Assembly: GCA_916613615.1 (NCBI GenBank)
Contig: OU744735.1
Location: 44,482,468 to 44,546,467 of the forward strand
Reading direction: 5' to 3'
Length of the DNA: 64,000 bases
Origin: Steromphala cineraria
Lineage: Eukaryota; Mollusca; Gastropoda; Trochida; Trochidae
The notes below the pieces were generated by a model that did not search any database, was not told the DNA's origin, and saw only the letters and a list, made by a program, of their open reading frames with translations. The position numbers and the translations under genes are program-made. This document shows, in pieces, positions 10,701 through 20,155 of this stretch. Each line of letters starts with the position of its first letter. Position 1 is the stretch's first letter.

Positions 10701-13583
10701 TCTTACGTTCCCTTACTGTCTACTTTCCTAAGGATGGCGGCATACACGTGCTAGCACATTTAACCCTTATTTTCACGTGGTCCCCCGTTTGTATTCTACA
10801 TTCTGCTTCTTATGATTGTCCGAAGCGATGTCTTTATTTATTTAATAGTAAACGATAGCGGTGAGCGTCTAGTGATCTGTGTTGAAGCAATTTCTAGATG
10901 ACAGCATTGACTATCACGAAGACAATATTTCACACTCCAAACATTTCACATCTTTTCTCAAAATGAGAATCAACTATCAGAATATCTTTTAAAAATGTAT
11001 GTGAACTGACATTGAAATGAACGTTTTGCAAAAATAAAGACAAATCAAACAAGTCGGCTATTAAGCAAAAGTAGGCGGGAATCTCCATAAAACTAAGAGT
11101 AGGAAAGCGAGATCGATATATGCAAAACTCGAACAAATAACCAATTAAATAAATGTTGCTTAAAAATTGAACTTTCTAAGGAAATCTTCTCTTGGTCCGA
11201 GATTGAAATTTTATGAAAGCTTCACCATTTAAAGAGTAGTAAAGCGAGATCAACATAAATATCAAAGACACACGAAATACAGCAAATGATATAATTCATG
11301 CCCCGACCATAACCCGATATATCATGATGGCTTCACTGTAACCTTTCCGAATAGAACATAAATATCCGCAAAACGCATAGCAAAGAAATAAAGCCGAAAC
11401 ACTGCACAACTCTATCAAGCATAGACCTTAAACCGGTATTTTACGAGCGCTTCACTATAAAGCGAGTAAGCGAGACCAGACAAGCGCGAGTAGACGGTGT
11501 ATGAATACTCACGAGCACAGGTCATGTTGGGTCCGACCCACACACCCCCTCCCACACACCACGCCCTGTCCACACGGTCCTTCCTAGGGGTGAAGCCGTC
11601 CTCGCACTCATACTGCAGCATACTCCCCAGGGAGAAGGTCAGCCTCCCCGATTTGTCGTTGTGTCGTGCGTTATGCACTCGGGGTGGGGATCCGCATTCG
11701 TTCTTCTCTACAATGGATATTTATAAGTTATGCGCTAGACATGGAGAGCTGTTGAAGTTGTCGTGACATTTCAGAAATGTTTATAAGCATGCATTCTCCG
11801 CTTAACGATGTTGAGACGATTAACATTTATACTGCGAAGATTTTTGTTTTGGAAATTTTGATTATAATATCCACACATGTACATACGCCTATATTCACAA
11901 GACCGAAGGAACATGATCATAGTTAAGACTGAGGTAATTATTGTCGACGTCTCCAAAAAGATTGAGAGACAATTAATATTGATACTGCAGTAGATTTCTA
12001 TGATTTAAATAGTGGTTAATGTTACACCTACTAGGTTTAATTGAGAGACAATTCATATTGATACTGCAGTAGATTTCTATGATTTAAGTAGTGGTTAATA
12101 TTACACCTACCACAGGGACATTTATCGCTTAAATACAGCGTTAGAAAGACATGTGAACTCAAATATACTACCCCGGCCCACTACTATAATCCTTATATAT
12201 AGTATTGGGGTAGGGTCTGTGAGTATACATGTCTTTCTAACGCTGTATTTAAGCGATACATGTCCCTGTGACACCTACTAGGTTTAATGGAAGGTTTTGT
12301 CATAAGATTGCATTAAGTCTGTTACATAGAGTTGGAGGAATTCAAATTAAAAATAGAAAAATTTAAATGGTAACATATTATTATATTTAGAAAAATATAT
12401 ATTATTAACGATCATATCCCAAATCCCTGTGGTTAATGTAAGTTTCTTCGATCCACTACTAGGGAATAATGTTTAACAAATTGATAGTATCCAAAATAGT
12501 TGAGAGACCTTGACCTACCATCAATGCGCTTGGTGGGTTCACAACGAGGCTGGTCCTTGCTCCAAGTTCCGTCCCCCTGACACACCCTCCCGGGAACTCC
12601 GAACAGCGTGTATCCGTCATCACAGAAGTACTTGGCCACAGCGCCGAACTGGTTGAAGGGTATGATCTCCACCCGGCCGTGGTCAATACGGGGTCCCAGG
12701 TCATGACACCGCAGGTCTGAGACACAATGATAGCATTATGATATGATAATTCTTCCATAGAATAAAATACATGGTGTATAAAATTATGCTTTTTATTTAT
12801 ACGGAAAAAAGTTAAGCACACCCACGGTTTTCACATGTAACAGTTGTCTGGTAAGGAAATAGACGATGTGTCAATAAAACAACCGAAAGAACCATCTTGT
12901 AAAGTCCATTTTTAATCCCAACTAGTTCAACACTAAAAATAATTCTAATTCTTTTAAAATCAGGGACTAAATCAAAATGTCTTCAGTATAAAATATTCTC
13001 ACCCCTAACTGGAATGGCCCCTCCTAAGGAAGGAGAAAGAATTTCAAATTGATTCCAAAATCCTATCATTATAGCCCGACAATAATCGTTGAAAGTAGAC
13101 AACAACACGTGACTGCCTTATATTCTTTTATAGCAAGATAATGATCAGATATCGGAAATTTTTAGTCTTATGTTTAGATCAAACTATCTGCAAAAGTAGT
13201 TTCGGGTCGAAAACCTCGCAAGATTCGAAGCCAGACGCTTGAGTCAGTCAACACCACAAGCATTGATTGTATCTAATTCGCTCACTATAGCAGAAAGTGT
13301 GATCCCAAATATAGCAATGCTACATATATGCAGGGTCTAAATGTCATATATCTCTAAGATAAAGTTGGTACTTCGATACCCACACATGAAATAAAAATAG
13401 GCAATCAAAAGCAAGAATTCTACGGTAATAATCAAAAGCGTCACTCACTTGGATTTATGCATGTCTTTCCACAGTTTCCATCACAAAGGCACTTTTTCTT
13501 TGGACTGAGACAAGGTTTAGAATCTGAGCACTCCTTCCGGCACGTTCTGTGCTTCACTTCCTTCCTGGGACAGGACTCTGCGT
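4444..13583 (-). CDS. Multi-sushi (CCP/SCR) extracellular protein, 3' part of gene, 12 exons
   Basis: Twelve exons on the minus strand join into one open frame of about 680 residues ending in TAA at 4446-4444. The order is one WAP-like module (visible residues 1-45), ten sushi modules (46 to about 661) and an 18-20 residue tail. All introns are GT-AG. All are phase 1 except the one inside sushi 7 (phase 2), so modules are symmetrical 1-1 exons, as is usual for shuffled extracellular domains. Sushi modules are four-cysteine beta folds that bind proteins in complement regulators, cell-adhesion proteins and synaptic or matrix proteins; which applies here cannot be told. Several N-glycosylation sequons support secretion. 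No transmembrane segment or GPI signal is visible at the C terminus. The 5' end, with start codon and signal peptide, lies upstream and was not found. I do not recognise a named orthologue. Confidence 0.9.
5050..5226 (-). CDS. Exon: sushi module 9
   Basis: The exon is 177 bp (59 codons), phase 1-1, with acceptor TTTCTACCTCAG and donor A|GTAGGT. Cysteines are in SPCASTPPHIQNG, RYFCMEGFRL, LSCDYGKW and RPYCEE. It is a standard sushi module with an HIQNG turn and the tryptophan in GKWSGPRP. Confidence 0.92.
5939..6115 (-). CDS. Exon: sushi module 8
   Basis: The exon is 177 bp (59 codons), phase 1-1, with acceptor TTGTACCTCCAG and donor T|GTGAGT. Cysteines are in GQCQVPSIKNG, NFQCKNGLVL, FKCNNGSW and PQCIP. 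It holds three N-glycosylation sequons (NGT, NDT, NGS), more than any other module here, which argues for an exposed extracellular surface. Confidence 0.92.
6782..6873 (-). CDS. Exon: sushi module 7, second half
   Basis: The exon is 92 bp, entered in phase 2 (acceptor GATTTCCCACAG) and left in phase 1 with donor G|GTAAGT. It supplies the second, third and fourth cysteines (RCLTRTKF, TQCKENGQW, PPKCL) and the tryptophan. It is too short and lacks the first cysteine, so it only makes sense joined to 7276-7360. Together they give 59 codons, the same as neighbouring single-exon modules. Confidence 0.86.
7276..7360 (-). CDS. Exon: sushi module 7, first half
   Basis: The exon is 85 bp, entered in phase 1 (acceptor TCTCCTGCAG) and left in phase 2 (TATAG|GTGGGT). 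It encodes EINCGMPGPLWNGYLDG and on to YFYR, the first cysteine and the first beta strands of a sushi domain. The second half is in the exon at 6782-6873. Joining AG with G makes an arginine codon just before the second cysteine. Confidence 0.87.
7800..8040 (+). mobile_element. Probable SINE-like 3' end with (CACT)n tail
   Basis: ATTGCTGACAACACGTTAAA and then CCAACTCACTCACTCACT (about 8000-8038) resembles the 3' end of repeats that are very common in gastropod sequence, recalled from general knowledge and not checked. The 5' limit is uncertain. It lies in the intron between sushi 6 and sushi 7. Confidence 0.4.
8105..8278 (-). CDS. Exon: sushi module 6
   Basis: The exon is 174 bp (58 codons), phase 1-1, with acceptor TCCTACACAG and donor G|GTCAGT. 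Cysteines are in INCNELGPPL, NFVCNDGFKV, RRCQADREW and DATCEG. The first cysteine is followed by NELG rather than the commoner G-x-P. The module is otherwise canonical. Confidence 0.92.
8640..8816 (-). CDS. Exon: sushi module 5
   Basis: The exon is 177 bp (59 codons), phase 1-1, with acceptor TCACCTTCAG and consensus donor C|GTAAGT. It has no in-frame ATG, so it is only seen by reading through the splice sites. Cysteines are in RDCGTPGEL, TYHCNEGYEL, RECQANGDW and VPECI. It is a textbook sushi module with the motif CNEGYELVG. Confidence 0.93.
9283..9850. repeat. 36-bp minisatellite in sushi intron 4
   Basis: About 16 imperfect copies of a unit like TGACCCCTGTATTAAAACTA, TGTGAAATAGCAATAT (36 bp), with small deletions in some copies. 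It begins about 15 bases from the splice donor of the sushi-4 exon. On the minus strand the unit is a multiple of three and reads as a hydrophobic 12-residue repeat, which I take as incidental. Confidence 0.92.
9866..10051 (-). CDS. Exon: sushi module 4 (GPxMTC subtype)
   Basis: The exon is 186 bp (62 codons), phase 1-1, with acceptor CTATTCCAG and donor G|GTATTC, which is weaker than its neighbours' donors. Cysteines are in VCGVPPSVEHA, YTCEFGYY, AVCSGSEGSW and PRMTCK. It shares CGxPP, LTF-x-G-x-x-LxYxCE and WxGPxMTC with module 2. A 36-bp minisatellite starts about 15 bases inside the following intron. Confidence 0.9.
10347..10523 (-). CDS. Exon: sushi module 3
   Basis: The exon is 177 bp (59 codons), phase 1-1, with acceptor CTGTTGAAG and donor G|GTAAAC. 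It encodes a standard-length sushi module with cysteines in AGCPLLP, HYYCDQGY, RLCLPEG and EPSCEE and the tryptophan in GIWDGKEP. The intron that follows is the shortest in the gene (295 bp). Confidence 0.92.
11513..11707 (-). CDS. Exon: sushi module 2 (GPxMTC subtype)
   Basis: The exon is 195 bp, phase 1-1, with a TTGTAG acceptor (alternative AG two bases further in) and a C|GTGAGT donor. The cysteines lie in NECGSPP, QYECEDGF, RAWCVGGG and PNMTCA. The pattern CGxPPxV, then LTFSLGSMLQYEC, then VWVGPNMTC closely resembles module 4 rather than its neighbours, which suggests the two share a recent ancestor. NMT is a potential N-glycosylation sequon. Confidence 0.9.
11961..12286. repeat. 79-bp tandem duplication, second copy split by a MITE
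   Basis: Unit 1 is 11961-12039 and begins ATTGAGAGACAATTAATATT. Unit 2 begins at 12040, is interrupted after 12110 by the 160-bp element, and resumes at 12279-12286. Removing the element and one target copy restores a 79-bp unit, so the insertion came after the duplication. Confidence 0.85.
12111..12270. mobile_element. 160-bp palindromic MITE with 8-bp target duplication
   Basis: The element starts CACAGGGACAT and ends ATGTCCCTGTG, with inverted arms of about 44 bp (12111-12154 and 12227-12270) and weaker complementarity towards the centre. It is flanked by a perfect direct repeat ACACCTAC (12103-12110 and 12271-12278). Eight-base duplications are typical of hAT (and P) transposons; hAT-like is the best guess. 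It lies in the intron between sushi exons 1 and 2. Confidence 0.88.
12519..12716 (-). CDS. Exon: sushi module 1
   Basis: The exon is 198 bp (66 codons), phase 1 to phase 1, with acceptor TGTGTCTCAG and donor G|GTAGGT. It carries the four sushi cysteines (RCHDLG, KYFCDDGY, RVCQGDGTW, QPRCEP), the GxxxxxG-type turn and the conserved W before the last cysteine. The linker after the last cysteine (PTKRID) is longer than in most of the other modules. Its downstream intron carries a 79-bp tandem repeat and a palindromic insertion. Confidence 0.92.
12797..12900. repeat. Dispersed repeat, copy 2 (related to 217-335)
   Basis: CGGAAAAAAGTTAAGC, then CTGGTAAGGAAATAGACGATG and AGAACCAT, in the same order as at 217-335. 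It lies in the intron between the WAP-like exon and sushi 1. Confidence 0.55.
13449..13583 (-). CDS. Exon: WAP-like eight-cysteine module
   Basis: This is the most 5' exon visible. It has a polypyrimidine acceptor (TTGCTTTCAG) just above 13583 and a GTGAGT donor at 13448. It is 135 bp, phase 1 at both ends, and encodes 45 residues with eight cysteines spaced C-x9-C-x3-C-x5-C-x6-C-x-C-x3-C-x3-C. That is the four-disulfide-core (WAP) layout, except that the usual adjacent CC pair is CLC within KKKCLCDGNCGKTC. WAP modules are often protease inhibitors or antimicrobial, but no such role can be inferred here. The module sits directly before the sushi array and joins it in frame. No more upstream exons were recognised in the window. 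Confidence 0.82.
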
Positions 13584-14004
13584 CTGAAAGCAAAAGATAC
13601 AAGTAGATGATTGGCCACTCAGGGTTCATGGTTATTATATTCTAACATCGATAGAACATTGAAAATTGAAGTCTTGAAGGCGGTTTTGTTGTTCAAAACA
13701 TGACGTAATTTCGTTTGAACCAAATTTGTGACATCGTCCCATCTAAGACATAATTTCAAGTTAAGTCAAGTCTTTTTTATGCTCAAACGTCATAAATCAT
13801 GACATAGCTTCGATTTTTATTCAATGAACATAATGTTACACATATCAACGTTTTTTGAAATTGTAAAAATATACTTTTTGTTATACGCAAAAAAACCACC
13901 ATAAGAACACGAAACCATAACGCCGCTTTATATTTTGAAATGTCCGTTTTACTAGTTTTACTTGTGTGTCAGTGTATCGTGTTGATAAGATGTGTATCTT
14001 GAGT

Positions 14005-14170
14005 CAGTCTGATTAAAATCGACTGTGATTCGAGGAAAAAAAGTGCAAACATATTATCTCTAGTGGGGTTCGAACTTCAAACAGCCCGGGTTTCCTCTCA
14101 TTCACAGAGGAAAGCTCTGATACATATTTTACTTTTCTTCCTCGTAACACGGTCGATTTTAATCAAACTG
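14005..14170. mobile_element. 166-bp inverted-repeat element with 10-bp target duplication
   Basis: The terminal repeats are about 40 bp with roughly six mismatches; the outer ends are CAGTCTGATTAAAATCGAC and its near complement. TATCTTGAGT flanks both sides (13995-14004 and 14171-14180). A nine- to ten-base duplication fits Mutator-like elements. The centre contains GGGGTTCGAACTTC, which resembles a Pol III B box. The ends resemble those of the 77-bp foldback at 2394, so the two may be one family. Confidence 0.78.
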
Positions 14171-15424
14171 TATCTTGAGTGATATTGTCATATGTTTGTA
14201 TTTTTAAAATGTGACTCCTTAAGTTTCTCATTATGTACCAGACGTTACCCAAAACACTGTCAGAATGACTTTAGTTATTGAATAAGACAGAATAACAACA
14301 AACGGCTCATTAACGTCATATCTTCCTCTAAACCATTATAGTTAATATTGATGTTCAAATGTACATATTTGCAATCGACTCAATTGTGAAACAGCAACAA
14401 TCCAACCAAGCATCAATTACTCTTAATGATAACAGCTTATTTAGTTATTATCATGTTACCGAATCATTAGAAATAAGATACTCAACTTATTCTATGCTAA
14501 CCTTTAAATAAATATTTGAACTGCGTTCCTGGAATAGCAAGCATTAGTGTAAATAATTACTGATATTGATACATGCCGGTTGAATAGCCCTAGTAGCTGG
14601 TTATACACCCTCCGATAAAGCCGTCTAGTCTATTGATTCGTCTGGACCAGTATATCACACAAAAGCAGAGGATAATGACATTACATCGCCATTAAATGGC
14701 TTTTCTGTTCGTGCTTTATGGTTTTGGATTCGCACGATATATCTGTTATGGAATTTCTGTTAAAGTTCTGCATACTTTCAATATGGAGAGTGTTAATGTG
14801 TTAGGCAGAGTCAAATTTAAGAGATAGGAAAGTGATAGACATTATAATGAAGTTTAACATCTTATGTACTTAAACATAAAAGTTCTTCATAACCAAAAGG
14901 AGCAGTCTAAAGATCGTACGTAGGCTATTGGTTAAGTATATACAACACATAACAAACGTCAGCTTAAATATGTAAGTAAGTTTACTGACTAACATAAATA
15001 TCTTTATGAAACCAAAAGTAGGACTAAAAATACATTACTGAGTAGTACTGTGTTAAAATACTTTAAAACAATTTGATTTGTGTTCATATAACTTTTCATT
15101 TCATCAAAGTTACTAATGGCAAATTAAATGACATGGGAGTTTCCTTAACAACAATAATCACACATAAACATAAATCGCACGCAATCGAAAAGAATCGTCT
15201 TTAATCTATTCCACATCAACCTAAAGAGCCCATCACTAATGATGCAAATGTTTGATTGGGTAAAGATGAAAGGAATATTTGTCGTTGCTTTCCTGTGAAA
15301 TATGAGATGTTTTGAAAATGCATAATCGTTTTTAAGCCTGTTTGAAATGCCTTTGACTGTGAAGTTTGCATGTTCATTCTATCAACATCTTGATTGAATG
15401 TCATTTCCAACTCATTTCCAAATG

Positions 15425-15480
15425 GGGCTATTTCTTCATTGGACATACATGAATGGAACATAAAAAGTTACTCAATTATC
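15425..15480. repeat. Block U, copy 1 (weak)
   Basis: CTTCATTGGACATACATGAA and TGGAACAT and ACTCAATTATC align with the other U copies at about 18118, 25408 and 31418. Confidence 0.5.
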
Positions 15481-16139
15481 AGACATACATGTGTTTTATA
15501 TGCATATGAGAAGATATATAGTCTTGTAACAACAAATCATACTCTTTTGCAAATATCTGCAATGACAACCATTTTTTGTTGTGTTCATTAAAACTCTTTC
15601 AAAGATGACGTCTATGTGTGTGGTGTGGGGCACGTTTTGGGGAATCTAAGGTCCAAGTATAACTAGATTATTTAATTACTTTTAGTTTACTTTCGTAGAT
15701 TCTTTTGTTGCAATTTAAAGTATCATTATAGTATCATTGAAACAAACATTCACAATTATTGTCTATAATATATTTGAAGCTATTTTCTTTCTTCATGCAT
15801 TGAAATCGTAAAAGTGTACGTCGGATCAAAAAGAGTGTTCAAGTGGGAACATTCAAAATAAAAAAATTGCACAAAAATATAAATCATTAGTTTGATATAT
15901 AAATTGATCATCAAAGGAAAATAGCATCTAGATTTATCACAAGGGTCATAACCTGAATCACGTATAATTCAACACCATCAGCTGACTACTTTGGATGTTG
16001 AATTTGGAGCAATTTGTACTACAGAAGAAGACACTAATTGACTATATTGTTGGGTTGGTTGAGAAAGTTAGTGCGTTGCATCTGAAGGCCTCTCAAATAT
16101 CAATGCTCTGCATTAGTGACTACCTCGACTAATCTAAAA

Positions 16140-17517
16140 ATCTAAAAATATATCAATTTTGTAAGGTACTTGCATAACTTCAAAGCTTTTTAAAAACCCA
16201 CAATTCATATATACTAAGGAAAATTTCTGAAGTATGTTGTCAAATAATAGAAGCCTAATGCTTATCTTAAAAGTGTTAAAGCTTATTATTATTACACCTT
16301 CAACACCTGAGCTATAATTAATGTAGGAGCTTCCTTTCGTTTCTCTCTAAATCTGGTATCGCATTAAGTAATTAGTATTAATACATTTTAGAACTTTAGT
16401 ACGAGTATTGAGGTTATTACCGAAGGGAAGTCACACATAAGCATAAGTGTAGACATTCTTTTTAGGGATAAATGGTCATATATTTAGATAACAAATCTCA
16501 CGATGCCTGCCACTGACACTGACGTGTTACTTGAATAGTGGTTCTCTACTTGTTTATCATGCATCACAAATGAGCAGAAACAGTAATTTTCACATTGACA
16601 TTTAATAGCTATTCATGTTCTTTATCATCTTGGCGTCTTCACTGAGTCGAAAAGGGAGTTTGTCATATTTATTAATATCAAATAGGGTAGTGTGCGAGTA
16701 ACACATGGATGTGCAGGCTGAACTGTGAGACTGACGTTAGGAGGAGTGATAGCATTAATAACTAATGATGGAGACAGAACAAACATTAGATATCTTCTGC
16801 AAAACTTGAGAACGTTATGTCAACAAAACATATAGCCATAAAAACGTAATTTGGTACGTAAGTTATATTTGTACGCAAATACGAAAACCCATATTGATAT
16901 AATCTAATATTGAACAAATACCCTTATATCTTAAATAAGTACTTGTTAAAAAGACGAAATTAGCCTTTACTAACGTTTCTGCCAATTGTAAGACAGAGGC
17001 TGCAAGATTGTCACATTCCCTTTAAGAACCTTATTTAAATCTAAAAATATATTAATTTCGTAAGGTACCTGCATAACCTCAAACGCTTTTTTAAAACCCA
17101 CAATTCATATATACTAAGGAAATCTTCTGAAGTATTTTGTCAAATTATATTTATTAATATCAAATAGGATCGTGTGCGAGTAACACATGGATGTGCAGGC
17201 TGAACCGTGAGACTGGCGTTAGGAGTGATAGCATTAATAAATAATGATGGAGACAGAACAAGCGATAGATTTATTCTGCAAAATTTGCGAACGTTATGTC
17301 AACAAAACATATCGCCATAAAAACGTAATTTGGTACGTAATTTATATTTGTACGCAAATACGAAAACCCATATTGATATAGTCTAATATTGAACAAATAC
17401 CCTTATATCTTAAATAAGTACTTGTTAAAAAGACGAACTTAGCCTTTACTAGCGTTTGAGCCAATTGTAAGACAGGGTCTTCAAGGTTGTCATATACCTT
17501 TAAAGAACCTTATTTAT
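16140..17517. repeat. Tandem segmental duplication, one copy with a 411-bp difference
   Basis: Copy A is 16140-17037 and copy B is 17040-17517. The left 110 bases (16140-16249 and 17040-17148) and the right part (16661-17037 and 17143-17517) align closely, for example GTGCGAGTAACACATGGATG in both. Copy A has about 411 extra bases (16250-16660). TTGTCA lies at both junctions in A and once in B, so a deletion in B or an insertion in A are both possible. Confidence 0.85.
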
Positions 17518-17575
17518 GCCGTTTCTCTTACGAGAAGCAAAATACTTTAAGAACAATTAAATGTGTCTCTCTTTA
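17514..17575. repeat. Short dispersed repeat, copy 2
   Basis: Matches 1353-1412 in the same orientation. It is located between the tandem duplication (ends 17517) and MITE copy 2. Confidence 0.7.
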
Positions 17576-17612
17576 CATCGGTTCCACTTGTTGTTCAGTG
17601 TTGGCTGTATTC

Positions 17613-17976
17613 TTAAAGGGGTAGTAGCACGTTTTTAGGGGGAATATAAAGTGATGTCAGGAAAATGAAAATTAATGGTTCCAATTGAAATATGATGTAT
17701 TTAAACTAAATGTACCAGTAATGATTCAAATATATAATGTAAAGTTTAGCCATGCGATTCCTTTTCCTTACAAAAACTGAATTAAAGATGTTCACATAAA
17801 ATGGCCGCCAATGGATTTTATGTGAATCTTTATACTTTGTCCTCTTACTGTGGATGATTGGTTTGTGTAATGAGATTTTTGACACTATTAAGGTAAAACA
17901 TTTAGCATTAACGTACAATAATCAATGAAACATTTGAAATATAAAATTGTCAATAAACGTGCTACTGCCCCTTTAA
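17613..17976 (-). mobile_element. TTAA MITE, copy 2 (full length, inverted)
   Basis: This 364-bp copy lies in the opposite orientation to copy 1 and is bounded by TTAA at 17613-17616 and 17973-17976. It has the same terminal repeats and the same GGCCGCC-centred internal palindrome. It sits just after the tandem duplication at 16140-17517. Confidence 0.88.
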
Positions 17977-19370
17977 GGAGACTGACTAGCAGTGTAGTTG
18001 CCTGTAAACACGGTTTTCAAAACTAGTTGGAGTCACGATATTAACTGATTTACCGTCACTTCCTACACAGACCTCGACATCGATAAATCATTTCAGGTTC
18101 CACTCATTGGTGTCTCCGCTTCATTAGGCAGACATGAATAGAACATTACTGGCCAATCAATTACTCATCATTACTCTTGTCTTAACGTTGACTTATGATG
18201 CGATTACTCACGGTTGGACCATCGATTGGACGTGTACTGAAATGGTCCAGAAATAGTAGACTGATCCTTTGAAATTATATTGATCAACGTAAGACTTTAA
18301 TACCGAGGTGATTTCAAGACGATTTTGTACATCAACGCTTTCTATACCGGGTTTTCAATTTTTTTATTAAGGCAATGTTATACTTCATATGCATTGATGG
18401 GGTTAGTGCAATAACATATTGAACGTTGTAGAACGAAATCATTTTTGCAAATCAAAAGCACACTGTTCGTCATACTTAAGTACATAAAACCAAAAACTTC
18501 AGTTACTATTTATTCAAAGTATTACATTGTAAATTTCGATGATAAGCATCAACTTTTAAGTATTGAGGGTGTAATCATCAAAGAAAACTAAATATTGTTT
18601 GTGATGTAAAAATATCCATATGAATTCCAACTAGAGAAATGGATTACGGTAACTAAACCCATATTTTTGTGTTCGTACGGGAAATCTTTCATCGGTAAAT
18701 TTTTCATCGCTTGTCTTTCAATTGATGATATCCAGTTGCTATTTTGTGCCATTTATTTCACTAGGACAACGTGCTGCAGTGCCTTTAACAACTGCAACTT
18801 TCAGCATATGAGTACCTATAGCTCCACTTGAGATTGATATACCGGATCACTAGTTTGACTTTTCCATCAATAACACTAATGGGAATAACAGACTGATTTG
18901 TTTAATGACTTATGTTGTAAATGTAGCCACGTTAATTTGGATCCTTGTTTTGAATCATCATGGTTATTCTAATCGATTATGCCAATGCAGTTAATGATTA
19001 CCCTGAATAACGTCTGATTACCTTGTTTTCAATCCATAACTGACTACAATGTATCAGACCCCGGCAGGGAGGGAAAGCATTGAATAACGGCAACCACTTT
19101 TAATGCTAGGTCTAAATCTCACATAGCCAGAGCATAGTATTGACTCTGTATTGAGTATTGGTAATCAAGCTGTAAATACCATCTAATATACATGTGCTCG
19201 TTACAGAAGTCATTGATTCATTCAAGTATTCAGCAGCTTATTACCTTCTACAACCGTAAATTGGTTTGCTTTTGATTATCACTGCATGTTTTATTTTTGG
19301 GGGAATTTTTTAAACGAAGGTAGTAGTTCCTGAAAGAGCTCATTTATTCAGCTCGTCAATATGCATTGAA
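17977..19370. other. Non-coding, AT-rich
   Basis: Contains block U copy 2 only. No coding signal on either strand. Confidence 0.5.
18115..18180. repeat. Block U, copy 2
   Basis: GCTTCATTAGGCAGACATGA, then ATAGAACATTACT and ATCAATTACTCATCATTAC. Same orientation as the other copies. Confidence 0.6.
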
Positions 19371-19420
19371 GTTCAACAACGTTCAACAACGTTCAGCAAC
19401 GTTCAGCAACGTTCAAAAAG
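19371..19420. repeat. 10-bp tandem repeat, about five units
   Basis: GTTCAACAAC is repeated twice, then GTTCAGCAAC twice, then a partial unit. It is a short minisatellite in otherwise featureless sequence. Confidence 0.9.
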
Positions 19421-19844
19421 ATGACCCGCTGTACAGTACGCGAGTAAGATAAATAGAGTTCCTGCTCCCGGGTATAACCTGAAGGTTAGAATAAGGTGTA
19501 AATTTTGGCAAAAACAAAACTGTAAGTCTTTTTTTACCAGCATTTAATACGGGTAGCACATAAAGCGTATTTTATAAAACTAATCCAATGACCATATAAG
19601 GAAAGTTTCATTCAAAGGCAAACGCAACTTTGTAAACAATATTAGCAGAGAGTAAATGAAAATATCAATAATCATTAAACGAATCCCAACAAATACAATT
19701 TATAATGAGTGTCATTTATAAAGAGACGAAACTAGTTCTACTTTGGACAATTACATTCTTGCTGCTGGAAAGAAACTTCCGTGGCTAATTGTACTGGAGA
19801 GTCACAAGATAGATGAGTTCCTGGCTGAATTGAATCTTACAGTG

Positions 19845-20155
19845 CTATCTAAAAGAACACTTGTATCAATCTTCCTTAATTAGTAAACACCGACTTGTGT
19901 GAAGTTACTCTTCTTTCAGTTGAAGAGGTTCTGATTTCAATACCGGGTTCTTTTAATTCACATAATTGCTTCACTTCAACTACTTCACAGCAAAAGTCGT
20001 TGAGCCACATGTGATTATTTTGCAGGCTTAACAGGTCTCGTTTAAGAATTCTATTGACAAACTAGGAACCTATAGTTCAGGACTATCTATCAAGTAAAGT
20101 AAGTCCTCCCCTGCTAGAGTGACAGTGTGGGTTGTTATACATGTAACAGAAGAGC
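19845..20155. repeat. Block V, copy 1
   Basis: Aligns with 22909-23215 over about 180 bases at high similarity, and weakly beyond. It includes CTTAATTAGTAAACAC (a homeodomain-like TAATTA next to a forkhead-like GTAAACA), GAAGTTACTCTTCTTTCA, TCTGATTTCAATACCGGG and TTCACTTCAACTACTTCACA. TGTGAAGT and ACTTCACA give an imperfect inverted repeat. Confidence 0.85.

Larger units (their letters stand above)
13584..16139. other. Upstream flank of visible sushi exons, no gene seen
   Basis: Apart from the inverted-repeat element at 14005-14170 and weak block U at 15425, I see no exon, RNA gene or promoter. The missing upstream intron of the sushi gene begins here and may extend beyond the window. Confidence 0.5.
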
